A stretch of DNA of 8,379 bases, from NCBI GenBank assembly GCA_900754495.1, contig CAAEDC010000238.1, forward strand, positions 1-8,379, in the 5' to 3' direction. The DNA comes from Eggerthellaceae bacterium. GTDB taxonomy: Bacteria; Actinomycetota; Coriobacteriia; Coriobacteriales; Eggerthellaceae. Position numbers and translations under genes: made by a program. The notes below the pieces were generated by a model, which made no database searches, was not told the DNA's origin, and was given only the letters and a program-made list of their open reading frames with translations. Of the stretch, positions 5,317-8,379 are shown one piece after another (within the stretch, counting starts at the first letter, position 1; every line of letters begins with the position of its first letter).

Positions 5317-6196
5317 CAGCCAGACGGCGCAGGCAGCGCGCGACGCGCGTCCGTTCGGTGCGGACGAAGAGCCGTGCCTGTCGGTGCGCCACCTGTCCAA
5401 ACGCTTCGGCGCCGGGTGCCCCCATTGCCTGGCGCCCGACGCCAAGCTTGAACGCAACGTGTGCCCCGTGTGCGGCACCGTCCATGCCGTGCGCGACGCA
5501 AGCCTGGACGTGTATCCCGCTGAGATCGTGGGCATCGTGGGTGAGTCGGGCAGCGGAAAATCGACGCTGATGAAGTGCTTGTACTTCGACGAGCGAGCAA
5601 CCGAGGGCGAGGTGCGCGTTGCTCCCTATGACGGCGGAGCCGCAAACGTGCTTGAGGCGTCGCCCCAGCACAAGCGCCGCATCCGCAACACGGTGTTCGG
5701 CATGGTGTACCAGAACCCCTACCTGGGCCTGCGCATGGACTTCTCGTCGCTGTCCAACATCGCCGAGCAGATGATCGCCGCCGGCAGCCGCCAGGTGGGC
5801 GCCATGCGCGACCGCGGCGAGGAGCTCCTCGAGCGCGTGAACATCCCCCTGTCGCGTGCCAAAGACGCGCCGCGCCTGTTCTCGGGCGGCATGCAGCAGC
5901 GCGTGCAGATTGCCAAGGCGCTGTCGAACAACCCGCCCATCCTGCTGCTCGACGAGGTGACCACAGGGTTGGATCTGTCCGTGCAGGCCGCCGTGCTCGA
6001 CCTCATTCAGCAGATCCGTCGCGACTTCGACGTCAGCATGCTGGTGGTCAGCCACGACCTAGGCGTCATCCGCATGCTTGCCGACCGAACGCTGGTGATG
6101 CTGGACGGCCGCATCATCGAAAGCGGCCTAACCGATCAGATCCTCGAAGACCCCCAGCACTCCTACACGCAACAGTTGGTCTATTCGCTGCTTTAG
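5306..6196 (+). CDS. phnK: PhnK, C-P lyase ABC-type ATPase with a four-cysteine insertion
   Basis: ABC-fold ATPase that binds the C-P lyase core at PhnJ rather than serving a membrane transporter (known from E. coli). The product has 296 residues, against about 252 in E. coli. Motifs: Walker A GESGSGKST (79-87), Q-loop near Q136 (VYQNPY), signature FSGGMQQR (192-199), Walker B ILLLDE (212-217), D-loop GLDLS (221-225) and switch histidine H250. The C-terminal ESGLTDQILEDPQHSYTQQL is typical of PhnK. Two additions stand out: a polar N-terminal extension of about 20 residues, and CPHC(38-41)...CPVC(53-56) between the first strand and Walker A, which looks like a zinc ribbon. E. coli PhnK lacks it; I believe some other PhnK proteins have it. 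The start is GTG 5306. A general peptide/nickel ABC ATPase is excluded by the neighbours. Confidence 0.93.
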   Translation: MTASSQTAQAARDARPFGADEEPCLSVRHLSKRFGAGCPHCLAPDAKLERNVCPVCGTVHAVRDASLDVYPAEIVGIVGESGSGKSTLMKCLYFDERATEGEVRVAPYDGGAANVLEASPQHKRRIRNTVFGMVYQNPYLGLRMDFSSLSNIAEQMIAAGSRQVGAMRDRGEELLERVNIPLSRAKDAPRLFSGGMQQRVQIAKALSNNPPILLLDEVTTGLDLSVQAAVLDLIQQIRRDFDVSMLVVSHDLGVIRMLADRTLVMLDGRIIESGLTDQILEDPQHSYTQQLVYSLL

Positions 6197-6208
6197 AAAA
6201 GGAAACCG

Positions 6209-7696
6209 ATGAACGAGAACTCCTACCTCATCTGCGGCGGTACGGTAGTGTGCGCCGACCGCCTGCTGCCCGACCACGACGTCGTCATCGTCGACGGGCG
6301 CATCGTTGCCATCCAGCCCACCGAAGTCGGCGGGGCGCTTTCCGAGCTTCCGCGCGAAACGGATGCGATCAGCGGCGTGTGGGAGGGCATGGTGCCCGAC
6401 GGCACGGCGGGGATGCTGCCGGTGGTTGACGCGCGCGGCGCCTACGTAACGCCCGGTCTCATCGACGTTCATTCCGACTATGTCGAAAACGTTGCCTCGC
6501 CGCGTCCGAGCGTGGTTATGGACCTGTCCACCTCGCTCTACAAAGCCGACCGCGAGCTTGTGTCGCACGGCATCACCACTATTTTCCATTCGCTTTCGGT
6601 TTATGGGGCAAGCATTTTCGACCACAAGCCCATCCGCGACTTCAGCAACGTGAGCGCGCTTATCGACCATGTGGCGTCTATGCGCGCAGGCGAAGAGCGT
6701 GACCATCTTATTCGCCATCGCTTGCATATGCGCGTTGAACTGGACTCGGTGGATTTGTATGACGACATCGAGGCGTATTTGCGCTCGGGTAAGGTTGACT
6801 TGGTGTCGTTCATGGATCACACGCCCGGACAGGGCCAGTACAGCGACTTGCTGATCTTTGCCGATACGCTTAAAGGCTATCGCGACCTTTCCGACGAGGA
6901 GGTGGCGCGCATCATCAAAAACCAGCAGGAGGCGAACAAGCTCACTTACGCGCAGGTGGCAACCCTTGCAGGGATTGCGCGCGAGCGCGGCATCTCAATT
7001 GCGTCGCATGACGACGACAGCGTCGAGAAACTGGAGCTGATGGACGGACTGGAGGCGGCGATCTCTGAGTTCCCCATCACGCTGGACATTGCCCGCGAGG
7101 CGCGCCGACGTGGTCTCCACACGCTTGCCGGCGCCCCGAACGTGCTGATGGGTCACAGCCATTCCGGAAACCTGTCGGCTCGCGAGGCGGTGCAGGACGG
7201 CGCTATCGACATGCTATGCAGCGACTACTATCCGGCGGCGCTGCTTGATGCGGTGTTCATGCTGCGCGATACCTGCGACCTGTCGCTTGAGAAAGCGTTC
7301 TCCTTGGTCACCATCAATCCTGCCAAGGCGGCGGGCATTGCGGGCGAGGTTGGGTCCATCGCCGTGGGCAAGCGCGCCGACGTGCTGTTGGTTCGCGAGA
7401 TCGCCTGCGATGGCGCCGACCGAACCATGCCGGTGGTAACGCGCGCGTTTGTGGGGGGTCATTCGGTGTTTCGCTCCCACTACCCCGATCAGCCGCGCGG
7501 CTATGGGCGCGATCGGCGCGAGGCGCAGATTGTCGCCGAAGCAGGGGCAAGGCGCCAGGCTGCAAGCGTCGCATGCTCCAGCGCGCTTGCGAGTGCGGAA
7601 GCAGCCGTGCCCGCAGGCAAGCGCGCAGATGGCTCGGTGGCTACGTCCGCAGCCGCGTCTGCGGTCTGCGACGCGCAACAGGCGGAGGTGCGCTAA
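6209..7696 (+). CDS. phnM: PhnM, ribose-1-phosphonate-5-triphosphate diphosphohydrolase, with long insertions
   Basis: Amidohydrolase-superfamily enzyme that removes pyrophosphate from ribose-1-phosphonate-5-triphosphate, giving the PhnJ substrate. The product has 495 residues, against 378 in E. coli. Metal-site and family motifs are present: TPGLIDVHSDYVE (81-93, HSD where E. coli has HTD), SFMDHTPGQGQY (200-211), IASHDDDS (264-271), GAPNVLMGHSHSGN (308-321) and SDYYPAALLDA (338-348). Two regions are extra. One is about 30 residues near 40-70, just before the first metal motif. The other is a tail of about 70 residues after FRSHYP (421-426), rich in Ala and Ser, that looks disordered. The core ends normally with VGKRADVLLV. 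AAAAGGA (6197-6203) lies five bases before ATG 6209; 12 bases separate it from phnK. Confidence 0.94.
   Translation: MNENSYLICGGTVVCADRLLPDHDVVIVDGRIVAIQPTEVGGALSELPRETDAISGVWEGMVPDGTAGMLPVVDARGAYVTPGLIDVHSDYVENVASPRPSVVMDLSTSLYKADRELVSHGITTIFHSLSVYGASIFDHKPIRDFSNVSALIDHVASMRAGEERDHLIRHRLHMRVELDSVDLYDDIEAYLRSGKVDLVSFMDHTPGQGQYSDLLIFADTLKGYRDLSDEEVARIIKNQQEANKLTYAQVATLAGIARERGISIASHDDDSVEKLELMDGLEAAISEFPITLDIAREARRRGLHTLAGAPNVLMGHSHSGNLSAREAVQDGAIDMLCSDYYPAALLDAVFMLRDTCDLSLEKAFSLVTINPAKAAGIAGEVGSIAVGKRADVLLVREIACDGADRTMPVVTRAFVGGHSVFRSHYPDQPRGYGRDRREAQIVAEAGARRQAASVACSSALASAEAAVPAGKRADGSVATSAAASAVCDAQQAEVR
7684..7689 (+). promoter_or_regulatory. Ribosome binding site of phnL
   Basis: GGAGGT at the end of phnM lies nine bases before ATG 7699. 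It favours this ATG over the longer open frame that runs back to 7573 through the phnM tail. Confidence 0.6.
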
Positions 7697-7698
7697 TT

Positions 7699-8313
7699 AT
7701 GGCCTTACTTTCGATTGAGCATCTGTCCAAATCTTTCACCCTGCACCGCGTCGGCCGGCGCATCCAGGGCTGCGACGACGTGAGCTTTAGCATTCAGCCA
7801 GGTGAGTTCGTTGGCATCACCGGACGCAGCGGCAGCGGCAAGTCAACCATCCTGCGTTGTATTTGGCGGACCAACCTGCCGGAGGCCGGCCGTATTCTCT
7901 ACGACTCAGAGCGGTTCGGGCTTGTTGATCTGTGCACCGCAACCCAGCGCCAGATGCTGTACCTGCGCGCCTACGAGCTAGGCTATGTGTCTCAGTTCCT
8001 GTCGGCCCTGCCGCGCCAAACCGCCTACGAGATCGTGCTCAAAAGCGCGCTGGAGGCGTTCGGCGTCGATGACCGCGCCCGTGCCGAGGCCGAGACCGAG
8101 CGCATGCTGCGCCACTTCGACCTTGACGAAGAGCTGTGGGAACTCTATCCCCGCACGTTCTCGGGCGGCGAGAAGCTGCGCCTCAACATCGCCGCTGCCA
8201 TGATCAAGCGTCCGCGGCTGCTGTTGCTCGACGAGCCCACCGCTTCGTTGGACGATGCGTCCAAACTCAAGGTGCGCGAGCTCATCGAACAACTAAAAGA
8301 GAGGCTTCGGTAG
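7699..8313 (+). CDS. phnL: PhnL, C-P lyase ABC-type ATPase, 3'-truncated
   Basis: ABC-fold ATPase needed with PhnG, H and I for the nucleosidase step; it joins the core complex together with PhnK (known from E. coli). The product has 204 residues from ATG 7699, two bases after the phnM stop, against 226 in E. coli. Motifs: Walker A GRSGSGKST (42-50), Q-loop near GYVSQFLSALPR (95-106), signature FSGGEKLRLN (154-163), Walker B LLLLDEP (174-180) and D-loop SLD (183-185). The protein ends ...EQLKERLR. The expected last strand and H-loop (IFHD-like in E. coli PhnL) are absent. The final codons ERLR and the TAG stop at 8311-8313 come from the flanking repeat, whose boundary is at 8300/8301. About 25-35 residues are therefore lost. 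Without the switch histidine, ATP hydrolysis is probably impaired. Identification is secure; the loss of function is inferred. Confidence 0.9.
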   Translation: MALLSIEHLSKSFTLHRVGRRIQGCDDVSFSIQPGEFVGITGRSGSGKSTILRCIWRTNLPEAGRILYDSERFGLVDLCTATQRQMLYLRAYELGYVSQFLSALPRQTAYEIVLKSALEAFGVDDRARAEAETERMLRHFDLDEELWELYPRTFSGGEKLRLNIAAAMIKRPRLLLLDEPTASLDDASKLKVRELIEQLKERLR

Positions 8314-8379
8314 TTTGTGTGACAAGGGGCTAGCCTAGGCAGCAACGCTCTTCGCTCCCTTCACGCCCTTCTTCCTCGC
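8301..8379 (-). mobile_element. Right copy of the repeated element end, probably an IS terminus
   Basis: Exact reverse complement of 4-82, reaching the last base of the window. The boundary at 8301 falls inside phnL and supplies its stop codon. As on the left, the tip GAGGCTTCGGTAGTTTGTGT abuts phn sequence, and a frame reading toward the operon stops 34 nt from it. The two copies thus point inward, as in a composite transposon or two independent insertions of one IS. The native bases next to the tips are AT-rich on both sides (AGTTTATT at 83-90; CTAAAAGA at 8293-8300). An assembly effect is the main alternative. Confidence 0.7.
8335..8379 (-). CDS. 3' end of the unidentified repeat-borne gene, second copy
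   Basis: The minus-strand frame is open from the window edge and ends at a TAG complementary to 8335-8337. It encodes the basic tail ARKKGVKGAKSVAA, identical to that at the left end. Possibly a transposase C-terminus; the fragment is too short to identify. Confidence 0.33.
   Translation of the reverse strand, partial: ARKKGVKGAKSVAA

Noticed and set aside
7573..7698. Longer phnL start inside the phnM tail
   Set aside because: PhnL homology begins at ATG 7699 with GGAGGT nine bases upstream; the extension overlaps phnM.
1..8379. Circular molecule or invertible phase-variable segment
   Set aside because: The ends are inverted, not direct, repeats, so they do not indicate circularity. Inversion between them would leave phnE and phnL broken in both orientations, and no recombinase gene is seen.

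Overview
This 8.4-kb window is a carbon-phosphorus (C-P) lyase operon for phosphonate use as a phosphorus source. All genes read left to right and follow this order: phnE (5'-truncated), a 66-codon unknown ORF, phnE, phnG, phnH, phnI, phnJ, phnK, phnM, phnL (3'-truncated). The DNA is GC-rich, with strong G/C bias at third codon positions, GGAGG-type ribosome binding sites, some GTG/TTG starts and heavy use of ATGA/TGATG start-stop overlaps. This suits a high-GC bacterium. An actinobacterium, perhaps of the class Coriobacteriia, is my guess from protein style; nothing in the window proves the taxon.

Layout. Positions 1-82 are the end of a repeated element, not phn sequence. The first PhnE permease (58-714) has lost its N-terminus at that junction. 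A small translationally coupled ORF (768-968) leads into a full-length second PhnE permease (968-1816). Next comes a 270-bp gap (1817-2086) with three consecutive stem-loops, the largest 94 nt long. The catalytic block then runs with almost no spacing: phnG, phnH, phnI, phnJ, phnK, phnM and phnL. PhnG, H, I and J form the C-P lyase core. PhnK is its ABC-type ATPase partner. PhnM is the RPnTP diphosphohydrolase, and PhnL is a second ABC-type ATPase subunit that ends early at position 8313.

The most notable structure is at the edges. Positions 4-82 and 8301-8379 are a perfect 79-nt inverted repeat. On both sides the repeat boundary falls inside a phn gene: it removes the start of phnE1 and the last part of phnL, including the H-loop. 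Inside the repeat an open frame ends at a TAG 34 nt from the boundary. This is the arrangement expected for the 3' end of a transposase gene next to the terminal repeat of an insertion sequence. The simplest reading is two copies of one IS pointing inward and flanking the operon, with the available sequence stopping inside them because the element is multicopy. An assembly artefact cannot be excluded from this window alone.

How the genes work together: the PhnE permeases import phosphonates, with the ATPase PhnC and binding protein PhnD expected but not seen. PhnI, with PhnG, H and L, joins the phosphonate to the ribose of ATP in place of adenine. PhnM removes pyrophosphate, and the radical SAM enzyme PhnJ, helped by PhnK, breaks the C-P bond. 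PhnP, PhnN and a regulator are not in the window.
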